NCBI GenBank assembly: GCA_002238605.1
Contig: MPMR01000024.1
Coordinates: 1 to 63,270 of the forward strand
Direction of reading: 5' to 3'
Source: BD2-11 clade cluster bacterium bin43
GTDB taxonomy: Bacteria > Gemmatimonadota > Gemmatimonadetes > Longimicrobiales > Gaopeijiaceae
Length of the DNA: 63,270 nt
Below are positions 9,268 to 19,499 of this stretch, one piece after another. The translations under genes were made by a program, and so were the position numbers. The first letter of the stretch is position 1. Every line of letters begins with the position of its first letter. The notes below the pieces were generated by a model that saw only the letters and a list, made by a program, of their open reading frames with translations, was not told the DNA's origin and ran no database searches.

Positions 9268-10826
9268 GCGGGACCGGCGCTCCGCGGCTGCCGCGGCCGG
9301 CCCGCGCAATGCTGGACGAGTTTGCCGGGAGCTTTCCGTGGCGCCTGGGCGTGCGCGATCTGGTCTCCGGCCGCTCCCTGTATCCGGAGGAGACCGCCTC
9401 CGCCCTTTCGGCGAGCGAGCGGGACGTGGCCCTGACGCGGCGACTGAGCACCCGCGAGGGCCGCAGCCTGGAGCTGGCGGTGCGGCCTGCGGACCCGTCC
9501 CTGGCGCCGGCCGCGGACCTGCTCTGCTCGCAGCTCGTGCGGGTTCTCGACGCCGAGCAGGAAATCAGCTTCCTCAGTGGCGAGTTGTCCGCGCGTTACG
9601 AAGAAATCAACCTGCTCTACACGATCAGCGAAATCCTGGGCTCGATCCTGGAGCTGGGCGAAGCCGCGCGCATCATCCTCAACGAAGTGTGCGACGTCCT
9701 GGGCGCCCGCCGCGGCTCGCTGTGGGTCTACGACGCCGGGGACGGACTGCTGCACCAGGTCGCCGCCGAGGGAATCGCCGGACTGGACGGGCCGCTCGAT
9801 CCCGCCGGGGACATGCTGACCGCGCGCGTGTTCCGGGAACGTGAGGCGATCATCAGCACGGGCGGCGACAGCACGCACCCCGCGATCGCCCCCAACCTGC
9901 GTTCCGAATCGGCCCTTTCGGTGCCCATCCAGTATGCCCCGCAGGAGGGAAAGGCCCGCACGGTGGGCGTCATCAACCTGTTCGGGCGCAGGAGGAGGGG
10001 CACGTTCTCGACCGGGGACCGCAAGCTGCTGACCGCCATCGCCAGTCAGATCGGCGCGGCGCTGGAGAATCATCGACTCTTCCGCGAGAGCCGGGCACGC
10101 GACCGGATGGCGCACGAGATGGAGCTGGCCCACAACCTTCAGATGCGACTGCTTCAGCCGGTCGATCAGCTGGGTCTGAGCCAGGTGGCGGCGCGCGTTG
10201 AGCCCGCGGAACAGGTGGGGGGCGACTTCTACCACTTCATCAAGCTTTCGGGAGGCCGGCTCGGCGTCATGATCGGCGACGTGTCGAGTCACGGCTTTCC
10301 GGCCGCGCTCATCATGGCGCTCGCCCTGTCGGCCGCGTCCATCTTCGCGGGCGAAACGGAGAGTCCGGCCGAAGTGCTCCGCCATGTGGACGACGCGCTG
10401 CGCGACGAGCTCGAGACCACCGAGATGTACCTCACCCTGTTCTGCGGCGTGCTGGATCCGGCCGCCGGCGAGCTGGTGTACTCCAATGCGGGCCACCCTC
10501 ACGCGTTCGCTTTCCGGCCGGGCAGGAAGGAGCGGCGGCTGGCGGCCACCGACCCGCCGGTCGGGATCGCCGGACCGGGCTCGTATTCCGAGGTCAGCGT
10601 TCCCTGGGTCGCGGGCGAGGATCTGTTGTTTCTGTTTACCGACGGCCTCTCGGACTCGCTGGCCACAAGCGGATCGCGCAGCGGCGAGGAGGCAGTGCTG
10701 GCGGAGGCGCGAAAGCAGGTCGACCGTGGCCCGGTCGCCATCGTGGACTCGCTCTTCCGGCTCGCCGCCAAACCGACGCGCGCGATTCCCGCCGACGACC
10801 GCACCGCCATCGCGCTGAGGCTCTGA
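9264..10826 (+). CDS. GAF-domain PP2C (SpoIIE/RsbU-type) phosphatase
   Basis: Signal-input phosphatase of the partner switch, predicted to dephosphorylate the STAS protein. After a novel N-terminus, residues about 110-275 form a GAF sensor domain. Residues about 300-520 are the SpoIIE PP2C domain with VGGDFYHF, MIGDVSSHGFPAAL, YSNAGHP and LLFLFTDGLSD carrying the metal-binding aspartates. No membrane segment is visible, so the signal is probably cytosolic. The ATG at 9264 overlaps the kinase stop. rsmA starts four bases after its end, tying the stress module to housekeeping transcription. Confidence 0.88.
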   Translation: MSGTGAPRLPRPARAMLDEFAGSFPWRLGVRDLVSGRSLYPEETASALSASERDVALTRRLSTREGRSLELAVRPADPSLAPAADLLCSQLVRVLDAEQEISFLSGELSARYEEINLLYTISEILGSILELGEAARIILNEVCDVLGARRGSLWVYDAGDGLLHQVAAEGIAGLDGPLDPAGDMLTARVFREREAIISTGGDSTHPAIAPNLRSESALSVPIQYAPQEGKARTVGVINLFGRRRRGTFSTGDRKLLTAIASQIGAALENHRLFRESRARDRMAHEMELAHNLQMRLLQPVDQLGLSQVAARVEPAEQVGGDFYHFIKLSGGRLGVMIGDVSSHGFPAALIMALALSAASIFAGETESPAEVLRHVDDALRDELETTEMYLTLFCGVLDPAAGELVYSNAGHPHAFAFRPGRKERRLAATDPPVGIAGPGSYSEVSVPWVAGEDLLFLFTDGLSDSLATSGSRSGEEAVLAEARKQVDRGPVAIVDSLFRLAAKPTRAIPADDRTAIALRL

Positions 10827-10829
10827 GAC

Positions 10830-11627
10830 GTGCGGCCGAAGCGTTCCCTCGGCCAGAACTTCCTGGTGGACCCCAACATTCAGCGGGCCATCGTGAGGGC
10901 GCTCGACGTTCAGGCCACCGACGAGGTGCTGGAGATCGGACCCGGGACCGGCGCGCTCACCCGCCATCTGCTGGGCCTGCCGCGGCGCCTGCTGCTTGTG
11001 GAGCTGGACCGGGAGCTGGCGGACCGCCTCGGCGAGGAGCTGGCCGGCCGACCCGACGTCACCCTCGTTCGGGGCGACATCCTCGACACCGACATCGTGG
11101 AGTTGGCCGAAGACATCTCCGCGCTCAAGGTGATCGGCAACATTCCCTACAACCGCACTTCACCGATCGTCTTCCGGCTTCTCGAGCGTCCGCGTCCGGC
11201 CGAGATCGTCATCATGGTGCAGCGGGAAGTCGGTGAGCGGATGCTGGCGGCCCCGGGCTCCCGGACCTATGGCGCCCTGTCGGTGGGGGTCCGGATGGTG
11301 GCGCGGGTCGAGCGTGTCCTGCGCGTGCGGCGGACGGCGTTTCGCCCCGTCCCGCGGGTGGATTCGGTGGTGGTGCGGATCCGGCCCTTCCACCCTCCAA
11401 GGACTTCCGCAGCGCAGGAGAAGGCCGTGCGCGTCCTCACCCGGGCGGCCTTTCAGCGCCGGCGCAAGCAGTTTCAGCGGATTCTCCGGGACGCACCGGC
11501 CTATCGGCTCGATCGGCGGGCCGTCATGGAGGTGGAGACACGCAGCGGGCTCGACCTGACGCTCCGCCCCGAGGCCCTGGCGCCCGAGGACTTCGTCCGC
11601 CTGGCGGCGCTGGTGGAGGGCACATGA
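10830..11627 (+). CDS. rsmA: 16S rRNA (adenine(1518)/(1519)-N(6))-dimethyltransferase
   Basis: KsgA family methyltransferase dimethylating the two adenines of the 3' end of 16S rRNA. The N-terminal SLGQNFLVD is diagnostic. The SAM loop LEIGPGTGALT and the catalytic VIGNIPYNRTSP follow, and the C-terminal helical domain contains RAAFQRRRKQ. The GTG at 10830 fits the family start. The end overlaps the exonuclease ATG (ATGA). Confidence 0.94.
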   Translation: MRPKRSLGQNFLVDPNIQRAIVRALDVQATDEVLEIGPGTGALTRHLLGLPRRLLLVELDRELADRLGEELAGRPDVTLVRGDILDTDIVELAEDISALKVIGNIPYNRTSPIVFRLLERPRPAEIVIMVQREVGERMLAAPGSRTYGALSVGVRMVARVERVLRVRRTAFRPVPRVDSVVVRIRPFHPPRTSAAQEKAVRVLTRAAFQRRRKQFQRILRDAPAYRLDRRAVMEVETRSGLDLTLRPEALAPEDFVRLAALVEGT

Positions 11628-12442
11628 GCGCGTCCCGGGAGTCATGGGTCGAGACGGTCGCAGGCCTGCTCGGCGAGGGACCACTGCACCCGGACGAGCT
11701 CGCCCGGCGGGTGAGCCTGCTGCGCGCGTTCGAGCAGGAGTCGCCCGCTCTGATCGCGTCGCTGCTGGGGCCCGATCCCAGGTTTCGCCTGGACCCCGAG
11801 GGCCGCTGGCAGCTGACCCCGGGTCTGGCCGGGGTGCGTTCCTCGCTCGGCTTTCTCGACTACGCCGTGGTGGATGTGGAGACGACCGGAGGCGCGTACG
11901 GGGCGGGCCACCGCATCATCGAGCTGGCCGTCGTGGAGCTGCGCGAAGGGGTCGTGACCCGCGAATTCCAGAGTCTGGTCAATCCCGAACGGGACATCGC
12001 GGCTTCGGTAACCCGCCTGACCGGCATCAGCGGAACCAGGGTCGCGAAGGCCCCCCGGTTCCACGAGATCGCCGTCGAGGTCCGCAGCCGGCTCGAGGAC
12101 CACGTCTTCGTGGCCCACAACGCCGACCACGACTGGGCCTTCGTCGGTGGACAGCTGCGCGAGGTTCTGGGGGACGCTCCGCGCGTGCAGAGACTCTGCA
12201 CCGAGCAACTGTCGCGCCGGCTGCTGGCATCCCAGCGGCGGCATCATCTCGACGCCCTGTGCGACCGCTTCGGCGTCGAGGTGCACGGCCGTCATCGCGC
12301 TCTGGGCGACGCTCGCGCGGCTGCCGAGGTCCTGAGGTGTCTTCTGGAGAAAACGGAGCGGCGAGGCGTCCGCGACCTTCGGGCGCTGCGTCGACTCCTC
12401 GCCAGGCCCGAAGGACGTGACCCGGTCGAAGGATTGGTCTAG
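11624..12442 (+). CDS. DEDDh-family 3'-5' exonuclease
   Basis: DnaQ/PolC-epsilon-like exonuclease. The DEDDh motifs are visible: ExoI VVDVETTGG, ExoII HNADHDWAF and ExoIII HRALGDARA. An N-terminal extension of about 80 residues precedes the nuclease domain and looks like a small winged-helix segment (LHPDELARRV...LDPEGRWQLTPG). This resembles N-terminally extended proofreading-type exonucleases rather than bare DnaQ. No polymerase is nearby. It could be the polymerase III epsilon subunit or a repair exonuclease. The ATG overlaps the rsmA stop. Confidence 0.82.
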   Translation: MSASRESWVETVAGLLGEGPLHPDELARRVSLLRAFEQESPALIASLLGPDPRFRLDPEGRWQLTPGLAGVRSSLGFLDYAVVDVETTGGAYGAGHRIIELAVVELREGVVTREFQSLVNPERDIAASVTRLTGISGTRVAKAPRFHEIAVEVRSRLEDHVFVAHNADHDWAFVGGQLREVLGDAPRVQRLCTEQLSRRLLASQRRHHLDALCDRFGVEVHGRHRALGDARAAAEVLRCLLEKTERRGVRDLRALRRLLARPEGRDPVEGLV

Positions 12443-12452
12443 ATTTTCACAC

Positions 12453-13664
12453 ATGAACAACGAATCCCGAACACCCGTCATCCTTGGATCCGCCCGTACC
12501 CCCATTGGCCGTTTCCTGGGCGGTCTCTCCCCGCTTTCCGGCCCCGCGCTTGGCGCCGTCACCGTGCGTGCGGCCGTGGAGCGCTCCGGCGTCGACCCGT
12601 CCGCCATCGACGAGGTGGTCATGGGAAACGTGGTTTCGGCCGGAGAGGGGCAGGCCCCTGCCCGCCAGGCGGCTGTGAACGCCGGCCTCCCCGCGACCAT
12701 CCCTTCCGTCACCGTGAACAAGGTTTGCGGTTCCGGACTGAAGGCGGTGATGCTGGCGGCGCAGGCGATCCGGGCGGGGGACGCGCGCGCCATCGTGGCC
12801 GGCGGCTTCGAATCGATGTCCAACGTGCCCTACTATCTGCGGGGACATCGCGGGGGCGTGAAGTTCGGAGACCAGGAGGTGAGCGACGGCCTCATTCACG
12901 ACGGCCTCTGGTGCTCCTTCGAGGGCCGCCACATGGGCGGTTACGCGGAATACACGGCGACCCGGGCGGACATCACGCGCGAGAGGGCCGACGAGTTCGC
13001 CCTGGCGTCGCACCGCAAGGCGGTGGACGCGATCGACGGAGGCCGGTTTCAGTCCGAGATCGTTCCGGTGGAGGTGCCGGCCCGCCGGGGCGAAACCCTG
13101 GTCGATACCGACGAAGGGCCCCGGCGCGACACTTCGCTGGCGGCTCTTGCCAGGCTGCGTCCCGCCTTTTCCCGCGACGCTCCCGAAGAAGTCGATCGGC
13201 TGGTGGTCACCGCCGGAAACGCCCCGGGGCTGAACGATGGCGGTGCCGCCCTGGTCATCGCGTCGATGGAATTCGCCCGGGCGCACGGCCTGCCGGTGGC
13301 CGCCCGCGTCACGGCCTACGCTTCGGCGGGCACCGAACCGCGCGATCTCTTCTTCGCCCCCATCTTCGCCGTGCGCAAGGTGATGGACTCGGAGGGCAGG
13401 GCGACGGACGATTACGACCTGGTGGAGATCAACGAAGCCTTTGCGGTACAGACGCTGGCGGACATCGACGCGCTCGACCTGGATCCGGCCCGGGTCAACG
13501 TGAACGGGGGCGCCGTCGCGCTGGGCCACCCCATTGGCGCTTCGGGCGCCCGCATCCTGGTCACGCTCGTACATGCGATGGAAGACCGGGACGCCGCGAC
13601 CGGCCTCGCCACGCTCTGCCTCGGAGGCGGCAACGCGGTCGCGCTCGCGGTGGAGCGCGCCTGA
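12453..13664 (+). CDS. acetyl-CoA C-acyltransferase (thiolase)
   Basis: Thiolase II-type enzyme interconverting acetoacetyl-CoA and two acetyl-CoA, or cleaving 3-ketoacyl-CoA. The nucleophilic cysteine is in [12 protein letters not shown] (about residue 90). The second active-site block is [17 protein letters not shown], followed by [11 protein letters not shown] with the third conserved cysteine. The 403-aa length is normal. The ATG at 12453 gives the family N-terminus ([13 protein letters not shown]). Neighbouring 3-hydroxyacyl-CoA and acyl-CoA dehydrogenases suggest a fatty-acid or branched-chain amino-acid degradation group. Confidence 0.93.
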   Translation: MNNESRTPVILGSARTPIGRFLGGLSPLSGPALGAVTVRAAVERSGVDPSAIDEVVMGNVVSAGEGQAPARQAAVNAGLPATIPSVTVNKVCGSGLKAVMLAAQAIRAGDARAIVAGGFESMSNVPYYLRGHRGGVKFGDQEVSDGLIHDGLWCSFEGRHMGGYAEYTATRADITRERADEFALASHRKAVDAIDGGRFQSEIVPVEVPARRGETLVDTDEGPRRDTSLAALARLRPAFSRDAPEEVDRLVVTAGNAPGLNDGGAALVIASMEFARAHGLPVAARVTAYASAGTEPRDLFFAPIFAVRKVMDSEGRATDDYDLVEINEAFAVQTLADIDALDLDPARVNVNGGAVALGHPIGASGARILVTLVHAMEDRDAATGLATLCLGGGNAVALAVERA

Positions 13665-13773
13665 CCGCTCAAGCGCCGGAGGTCCCGGGGTGGTCCGCCC
13701 ATGTTCCGGCCCGCGGTAGGCCTGAGGGCGGCACGAAACCTGCTGACATAGCGACAACACGGGAGGATCAAGG

Positions 13774-14361
13774 ATGCGGACTGCAGAGTTGAGCCAGGGA
13801 CAGGGGATTCTGGTACGGATGGCGTCGATCGCCACCGGTCGGCGGGCGCTGACCGCGGCGCTCTTCGTCCTGCTCACCACCGCCGGCGCCTACGTCGCGG
13901 TGCCCGTGCCCTGGACCCCGGTACCGATGACGCTGCAGCCGCTCTTCGTGCTCCTGTCGGGGTTGGTGCTGGGACCGTCGGCGGGAGCGGCGAGCATGGC
14001 GGCCTACGTACTGCTCGGGGTGAGCGGGATACCGGTGTTCGCCGCGATTCCGGCCGGGCCCGCGGCGCTCGCCGGCCCCACGGGCGGCTTCATCCTCGCC
14101 TTTCCCCTGGCCTCCGGTCTCTGCGGATGGCTGGCGGGCCCGCGGGACGCAGGCGCCCCGCGCATCCTGCTGGCGCTGGTGGCGGGCCTTTTCGTCATCT
14201 ACCTGGCGGGCGCCGCCCATCTGTCCCTGCTCACCGGTTCTGCTCCCATGGCGGTCTTGCGCAATGCCGTGCTGCCCTTCGCGCTCGGCGACGCGATCGA
14301 ACTGCTGGTGGCCATGGCGATCACGCTCCGGCTGAGGTCCCGGACTCGCGACAAAACCTGA
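13774..14361 (+). CDS. bioY: biotin ECF transporter S component BioY
   Basis: Integral membrane biotin-binding protein; it works alone or with an energy-coupling factor ATPase/T-component not seen in this window. About six hydrophobic segments fill 195 aa. The family signature [21 protein letters not shown] is near residue 50, and the [10 protein letters not shown] block is conserved. GGGAGGATCAAGG immediately upstream supports the ATG. No BirA-type operator was recognised in the preceding 109 bp. Biotin supply fits the acyl-CoA metabolism around it. Confidence 0.93.
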   Translation: MRTAELSQGQGILVRMASIATGRRALTAALFVLLTTAGAYVAVPVPWTPVPMTLQPLFVLLSGLVLGPSAGAASMAAYVLLGVSGIPVFAAIPAGPAALAGPTGGFILAFPLASGLCGWLAGPRDAGAPRILLALVAGLFVIYLAGAAHLSLLTGSAPMAVLRNAVLPFALGDAIELLVAMAITLRLRSRTRDKT

Positions 14362-14396
14362 CTTCCGGAGCATTGTTCGTGGCCGAAGGGAAGCCC

Positions 14397-15245
14397 ATGC
14401 GACGCATTGCCGTGATCGGATCCGGGACGATGGGGAACGGCATCGCGCACGTCGCGGCGCTGTCGGGGCTGGAGGTGGCCCTCTACGACGTGGCCGGGGA
14501 GGCGCTCGCGCGCGGAACCGCGAACATCGCGCGAAACATGGATCGCCAGCTGCGGTCGGGCCGTCTCCAGGCGGACGACCAGGCCGCCGCCCTGGCCCGC
14601 ATCCATGCGACGACCGACCTCGCCCGGGCCGTCTCCGGGACGCAGCTCGCCATTGAGGCGGTCCCCGAGGACGCCTCGCTCAAGTATCGGCTGTTCGCCG
14701 AGTTGGACCGCCTCGCTCCCCCCGGCGCGATCCTGGCCTCCAACACCTCGTCGATCTCCATCACCGCGATGGGCGCCCGTACGACCCGACCCGACCGCGT
14801 CATCGGCGTGCACTTCATGAACCCCGTGCCGGTGATGCGCCTGGTGGAGGTGGTGCGCGGGCTCCGGACCAGCGACGCGACCGTCCGGGCGGCGATGGAG
14901 TTGGCAACCCGCCTGGGCAAGACGCCGGTGGAGGTGAACGACTTCCCGGGCTTCGTCTCGAACCGCATCCTCATGCCGATGATCAACGAGGCGATCTTCG
15001 CCCTTATGGAGGGCGTGGCGGAAGCGGAGGCGATCGACGCGGTCATGCGCCTGGGGATGAATCACCCCATGGGGCCGCTTGCGCTGGCGGACCTGATAGG
15101 GCTCGATACCTGCCTCGCCATCCTGGAAGTACTGCACCGGGAGCTGGGCGACGACCGCTACCGCCCCGCGCCGCTGCTTCGCAACTACGTGGCGGCCGGG
15201 TGGCTGGGGCGCAAGAGCGGACGCGGGTTCTACTCCCATGCGTAG
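14397..15245 (+). CDS. 3-hydroxyacyl-CoA (3-hydroxybutyryl-CoA) dehydrogenase
   Basis: NAD-dependent oxidation of 3-hydroxyacyl-CoA in the cytosol. The Rossmann motif is IAVIGSGTMGNGIAHVAA at the N-terminus. The HFMNPVPVM motif carries the catalytic histidine, and NDFPGFVSNRILMPMINEAI and MGPLALADLIGLDTCL belong to the C-terminal domain. The 282-aa length is right. The ATG at 14397 has GAAGGGA just upstream. It lies between bioY and acyl-CoA dehydrogenase and probably works with the thiolase upstream. Confidence 0.93.
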   Translation: MRRIAVIGSGTMGNGIAHVAALSGLEVALYDVAGEALARGTANIARNMDRQLRSGRLQADDQAAALARIHATTDLARAVSGTQLAIEAVPEDASLKYRLFAELDRLAPPGAILASNTSSISITAMGARTTRPDRVIGVHFMNPVPVMRLVEVVRGLRTSDATVRAAMELATRLGKTPVEVNDFPGFVSNRILMPMINEAIFALMEGVAEAEAIDAVMRLGMNHPMGPLALADLIGLDTCLAILEVLHRELGDDRYRPAPLLRNYVAAGWLGRKSGRGFYSHA

Positions 15246-15338
15246 CGCACCCCGGAGTCGAGCGCCGGCCGGCGGCGGTGTTCCCGGCGGGAGCGGCCCT
15301 GCGCACGCCCGTGGTGTCCCCCTGATGCGTGGCGCTCC

Positions 15339-16514
15339 GTGACCCCGGAGGAACGATCCATCCGGGAGATGACCCGGGATTTCTCGGACGGTGAAATCCG
15401 CCCGCGCTCCGCAGACTGGGACGAGCATCGCCATCTGGACGACGATGTCCTCGGGATGCTCGCCGAATTCGGTTTCCTGGGGATGCGCATTCCGGAAGCC
15501 TTCGGCGGCCTCGGGCTCGATCTGACCACATGCCTGGCGGCGACGGAGGAGCTCGCCCGTGGAGACGGAAGCGTGGCGCTGTCCGTGTCGATGCAGAACG
15601 GACCGGTCACCGGCCTCCTGCTCGCGCATGCATCGGACGACCTGCAACGCGAGTTCCTCCCGGGGATCGCGTCCGGAGAGCGCCTGGTGGCCTTCGCGCT
15701 GGGCGAGCCCGGGGCATCCGGTGCCGAGGATGCCGGGGATGCCATCGCCACGCCGGTGGCCGGGGGCTGGCGTCTTGACGGCCACAGGCACTGGGTGGTG
15801 GACGGCGGCAGAGCGGGAGCGGCCGTGGTCTTCGCCCACTCGGGCCCGGGCGGCGGGTTGGGCGCGTTCCTCGTGGACACCGCCGTACCCGGGTATCGCG
15901 TTGTGCGTCGCCGCGAAACCCTCGGACTGTGCGCGGCCGAGATCGTCGACATCGAGTTCGACGGCATGGCAGTGCCCGAGGACCGTGTGATCGGGCGTCC
16001 GCCGCTCGGAGACGGGTACGCGCGGGAGGTGCTCCCCCTGTCCCGCCTGGGCGGCGCGGCGGTCGCCCTGGGCATCGCGCAGGCCGCCTTCGAGCACGCC
16101 GCCCGATACTCCCGCGAGCGCGAGCAGTTCGGGCGCGCCCTCACGGCGTTCGGAGCCATACGGCACAAGCTCGCGGGCATGGCCACCCGTATCGCGGCGG
16201 CGCGCGCGCTGGTGCGCGAGACGGCCGTTGCTCTCGAAGCGCCGGACGGGGAAGGCGGACTCGACATGGCTTCCTGGCCGGACCATCCGGGCCTGGCGGC
16301 GACGCCGGACATGGCAAGGTGGGCGGCGAGCCACGCAGCGGTATCGGTGGCTCGGGAAGCCGTGCAGATCTTCGGGGGGTATGGATACATGCGCGACTAT
16401 CCCGTAGAGAAGCTGATGCGCGACGCCAGCGGCACGGGCATCTGCGAGGCCACGGGCGAGGTGCTGCGCATCATCGCGGCGCGCGGGTTCCAGGCTGCGG
16501 TTGGCACCGGGTGA
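15339..16514 (+). CDS. acyl-CoA dehydrogenase
   Basis: FAD-dependent dehydrogenase of acyl-CoA thioesters, passing electrons to ETF. The N-terminal helical domain begins TPEERSIREMTRDF. The central FAD-binding motif is ALGEPGASGAEDAGD. The C-terminal signature is QIFGGYGYMRDYPVEKLMRDA, followed by GICEATGEVLR where the glutamate sits in the short/branched-chain-type catalytic-base position. The protein is 391 aa. The GTG at 15339 has no strong ribosome-binding site, so the exact start is uncertain. The leucine dehydrogenase gene downstream suggests branched-chain acyl-CoA substrates. Confidence 0.92.
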   Translation: MTPEERSIREMTRDFSDGEIRPRSADWDEHRHLDDDVLGMLAEFGFLGMRIPEAFGGLGLDLTTCLAATEELARGDGSVALSVSMQNGPVTGLLLAHASDDLQREFLPGIASGERLVAFALGEPGASGAEDAGDAIATPVAGGWRLDGHRHWVVDGGRAGAAVVFAHSGPGGGLGAFLVDTAVPGYRVVRRRETLGLCAAEIVDIEFDGMAVPEDRVIGRPPLGDGYAREVLPLSRLGGAAVALGIAQAAFEHAARYSREREQFGRALTAFGAIRHKLAGMATRIAAARALVRETAVALEAPDGEGGLDMASWPDHPGLAATPDMARWAASHAAVSVAREAVQIFGGYGYMRDYPVEKLMRDASGTGICEATGEVLRIIAARGFQAAVGTG

Positions 16515-16578
16515 AGGGCGCCCGCTTCGGCGCGGCACCGGTGGGGACGCCCGGGAGGAGAAATACAAGGAATTGAAC

Positions 16579-17670
16579 ATGAAGATATTCGAGGAGATGG
16601 CGGCCTTCCGCCACGATCAACTGGCATTTTGGTCAGAGCCCGCGGCGGGCTACCGAGGCATCATCGCCATCCACGACACCACGCTCGGCCCGGCTCTGGG
16701 GGGCACCCGCCTGTGGAAGTATGCCAGCGAGGAGGATGCCCTGGTCGACGCCCTGCGCCTCGCGCGCGGAATGACGTACAAGGCGGCCATCGCGGGCCTG
16801 AAGCTGGGAGGGGGCAAATCGGTCATCCTGGCGGATGAGCGGCCATGCGACCGCGAGCAGCTCTTCCGGGCCCACGGCCGGGCCGTGGAGTCGCTGGGCG
16901 GGCGCTACATCACGGCCGAGGACGTCGGCACTTCCGTGGACGACATGGAGTTCGTGCGCGCGGAAACCCGCTGGGTGGCCGGGGTTCGCGGGGGTTCCGG
17001 GGATCCTTCTCCCGCCACGGCCCACGGTGTCTACCAGGGGATCAGGGCGTGCGCGCGGGAGCGCTACGGCGATCCGCGCCTGGAGGGCAGGCATGTCGCA
17101 GTTCAGGGCGTGGGACACGTCGGGTACCACCTGTGCGCCGAACTCGCGGCCGAAGGCGCACGACTCACGGTCGCCGACATCGACGCCGGCAGCGTTCAGC
17201 GCGCGGTGCGCGATTTCGGCGCCGCCCCGGTCGCCCCGGCCGGGATCTACGACGTGCCGGCGGACATCTTCGCCCCCTGCGCGCTGGGCGGCGTGGTCAA
17301 CGACCGGACCGTCGAGCGCCTGCGCGTGGACATTGTGGCGGGCTCGGCCAATAATCAGTTGGCCGAGCCGAGGCATGGCAACGCCCTGCAGGAGCGGGGC
17401 ATCCTTTTCGCTCCCGACTACGTGATCAACGCCGGAGGCCTCATCAACGTGTACGGCGAGATTCACGGCTGGTCCGCTGAACGCACCCGAAGGAAGGCTG
17501 CCGGGATCTACGACGTCCTGCTGAGCGTCTTTCGGCGCGCCCGCGAGGATGGCATCACGGCCGCCGAAGCCTCAAACCGTGTTGCCCTGCAGAAGCTGAC
17601 GGATGCCCGCCGCCCCGGCAGCGCCGCGCACGGCTCCCGCGCCCGGCGGGCGGTTTCCATGAGCACCTGA
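16579..17670 (+). CDS. leucine (Glu/Leu/Phe/Val) dehydrogenase
   Basis: NAD-dependent oxidative deamination of branched-chain amino acids. The N-terminal domain contains the catalytic lysine motif GGGKSVI and the preceding [11 protein letters not shown]. The Rossmann region shows [17 protein letters not shown], and the C-terminal part has GSANNQL and [15 protein letters not shown]. The 363-aa length is typical. The ATG at 16579 restores the family N-terminus MKIFEEM. The tail after LQKLTDARR is basic and low-complexity. Confidence 0.92.
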   Translation: MKIFEEMAAFRHDQLAFWSEPAAGYRGIIAIHDTTLGPALGGTRLWKYASEEDALVDALRLARGMTYKAAIAGLKLGGGKSVILADERPCDREQLFRAHGRAVESLGGRYITAEDVGTSVDDMEFVRAETRWVAGVRGGSGDPSPATAHGVYQGIRACARERYGDPRLEGRHVAVQGVGHVGYHLCAELAAEGARLTVADIDAGSVQRAVRDFGAAPVAPAGIYDVPADIFAPCALGGVVNDRTVERLRVDIVAGSANNQLAEPRHGNALQERGILFAPDYVINAGGLINVYGEIHGWSAERTRRKAAGIYDVLLSVFRRAREDGITAAEASNRVALQKLTDARRPGSAAHGSRARRAVSMST

Positions 17671-17683
17671 CCCGAGCGAAGCC

Positions 17684-18943
17684 GTGTCCACCGATCACCT
17701 GCGTCGTTTCGACCCCGAGATACATCAGGCCGTCCAGGCCGAAGAGGCCCGCCAGCGAGACCAGCTGGAGATGATCGCCAGCGAGAACTTCGCGTCCCGG
17801 GCGGTTCTGGAGGCGACGGGTTCGGCCCTCACCAACAAGTACGCCGAAGGGCTCCCGGGACGCCGCTACTACGGCGGCTGCGAGCACGTCGACGTGGTCG
17901 AAAGCCTGGCGCGGGCGCGGGCCTGCACGCTCTTCGGGGCCGATCACGCGAACGTTCAGCCCCATTCCGGGGCCCAGGCCAACCTGGCCGCCTTTCTCGC
18001 CTTCCTCCAGCCCGGAGACCGCTTTCTGGGCATGCAGCTCAGCCACGGCGGCCATCTCACGCACGGATCCCGGGTCAACGTCAGCGGCAAGTGGTTCCAG
18101 GTATCGTCATACGGTGTGCGCGAGTCGGATGGGTTCATCGACTACGATGTGGTGCGCGAGCAGGCCCGCTCGGAGCGCCCGCGACTGATCGTCGCGGGGG
18201 CCAGCGCCTACCCGCGCACCCTCGATTTCGCTGCGTTCGGCGAAATAGCGCGCGAAGTGGACGCGCTCCTCATGGTCGACATGGCCCACATCGCCGGGCT
18301 CGTCGCCACAGGCGAGCATCCCAGTCCGATTCCACATGCGCATGTGGTGACCACGACGACGCACAAGACCCTGCGCGGACCCCGCGGCGGTCTCATTCTG
18401 GCGCCCGCCGAACACGCCCGCGCCATCGACAGGGCGGTCTTCCCGGGCTCGCAGGGTGGTCCCATGATGCATGTGATCGCCGCCAAGGCGGTTGCGTTCC
18501 GGGAGGCCCTGGCCCCGGAGTTCTCCCTCTACATCCGGCAGGTGGTGGTCAACGCGCGAACCCTGGGGTCCAGGCTGATGGAACACGGGTTCCGTCTGGT
18601 GAGCGGCGGCACCGACACGCACCTGATCCTGGTCGACTTCGGGCAGGACGGCCTCTCGGGAGCGCAGGCCGAGGCGGCGCTGGCGCGCGTGGGCATCACC
18701 GTCAACAAGAACACCGTCCCCGGGGAGTACCGGTCGCCCCTGGTCACCTCCGGGATTCGCCTCGGGACTTCGGCGCTCACCAGCCGGGGCATGGGCATCG
18801 ACGAGATGCGCCTCATCGCCGACTGGATGGCCCGGGTTCTGCTTCGCCCCGAGGACGAGGAAGTGCTGCAGGAGGTGCGTGGGGAAGTGCGCGAGATGAG
18901 CGCGTCTTTCCCGCTCCGCAGGGAAACCGCTCCGGTCGACTGA
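17684..18943 (+). CDS. glyA: serine hydroxymethyltransferase
   Basis: PLP enzyme converting serine and tetrahydrofolate to glycine and methylene-tetrahydrofolate. The N-terminal [14 protein letters not shown] and [15 protein letters not shown] are diagnostic. The PLP lysine lies in [16 protein letters not shown]. The C-terminal [14 protein letters not shown] is conserved. The 419-aa length is normal. The GTG start at 17684 comes 13 bases after the leucine dehydrogenase stop. Confidence 0.95.
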   Translation: MSTDHLRRFDPEIHQAVQAEEARQRDQLEMIASENFASRAVLEATGSALTNKYAEGLPGRRYYGGCEHVDVVESLARARACTLFGADHANVQPHSGAQANLAAFLAFLQPGDRFLGMQLSHGGHLTHGSRVNVSGKWFQVSSYGVRESDGFIDYDVVREQARSERPRLIVAGASAYPRTLDFAAFGEIAREVDALLMVDMAHIAGLVATGEHPSPIPHAHVVTTTTHKTLRGPRGGLILAPAEHARAIDRAVFPGSQGGPMMHVIAAKAVAFREALAPEFSLYIRQVVVNARTLGSRLMEHGFRLVSGGTDTHLILVDFGQDGLSGAQAEAALARVGITVNKNTVPGEYRSPLVTSGIRLGTSALTSRGMGIDEMRLIADWMARVLLRPEDEEVLQEVRGEVREMSASFPLRRETAPVD

Positions 18944-19053
18944 CCTGCCCGGAGGTTGCGGGCGCCGCAATATCTTGTCCTGCAACGGGAAACGCCCTGT
19001 CGCCCCGATGGCCGGGTCTGGCGCTCGCCGGGGAATCGCTCCAGATTTCTCCC

Positions 19054-19431
19054 ATGAACGACCCGCAGATTGGCGACGATGTCCTGGTTCGGCTCGATGG
19101 GCGCAACCCGCGCTTCCATGTCAAGGCGTACCTGTTTGTTCTCTCCGCCCTGCAGTCGGTCTCGGACTCGCTCGAAAAGCGGCGCCATATCTCCGGCACG
19201 GAGCTGGCGCAGGGGGTAAGGCGACTGGCCCTCGAGCAATATGGCCCCATGGCGCGCACGGTTCTGGAACATTGGGGCGTCCACGCCACGGAAGACCTGG
19301 GTGAGATCGTATTCGATCTGGTGGACTGCGGGATTCTCCTGAAACAGGATGAGGATTCTCCCGAGGATTTCAGGGGCGTGTACGATTTCGAGGACGCTTT
19401 CGAGCACAACTACCCGTGGGGCAGGGCATAG
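19054..19431 (+). CDS. Minf_1886 family protein
   Basis: Conserved 125-aa protein of unknown function found in Gemmatimonadota, Verrucomicrobia and related lineages. It contains FHVKAYLFVLSALQSV, RHISGTELAQGVRRLAL and a C-terminal GVYDFEDAFEHNYPWG. It has no signal peptide or membrane segment and is probably cytosolic. The ATG at 19054 starts MNDPQIGDDVLVRL; CTCCAGATTTCTCCC upstream is not a good ribosome-binding site. It lies between glyA and a tiny zinc-binding protein gene. Confidence 0.75.
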   Translation: MNDPQIGDDVLVRLDGRNPRFHVKAYLFVLSALQSVSDSLEKRRHISGTELAQGVRRLALEQYGPMARTVLEHWGVHATEDLGEIVFDLVDCGILLKQDEDSPEDFRGVYDFEDAFEHNYPWGRA

Positions 19432-19459
19432 CCTCCGCCGCAACCTGACTTACTCAACA

Positions 19460-19479
19460 GGTCTCGTCTTTTCGAGACC
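19460..19479. promoter_or_regulatory. 7-bp perfect hairpin between two small genes
   Basis: GGTCTCG (19460-19466) pairs perfectly with CGAGACC (19473-19479) around a TCTTTT loop, 21 bases before the next ATG. No T run follows on either side. It could end the upstream transcript, stabilise the downstream mRNA or bind a regulator. Confidence 0.4.
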
Positions 19480-19499
19480 ATCCGAGAGGGGACTGGACA

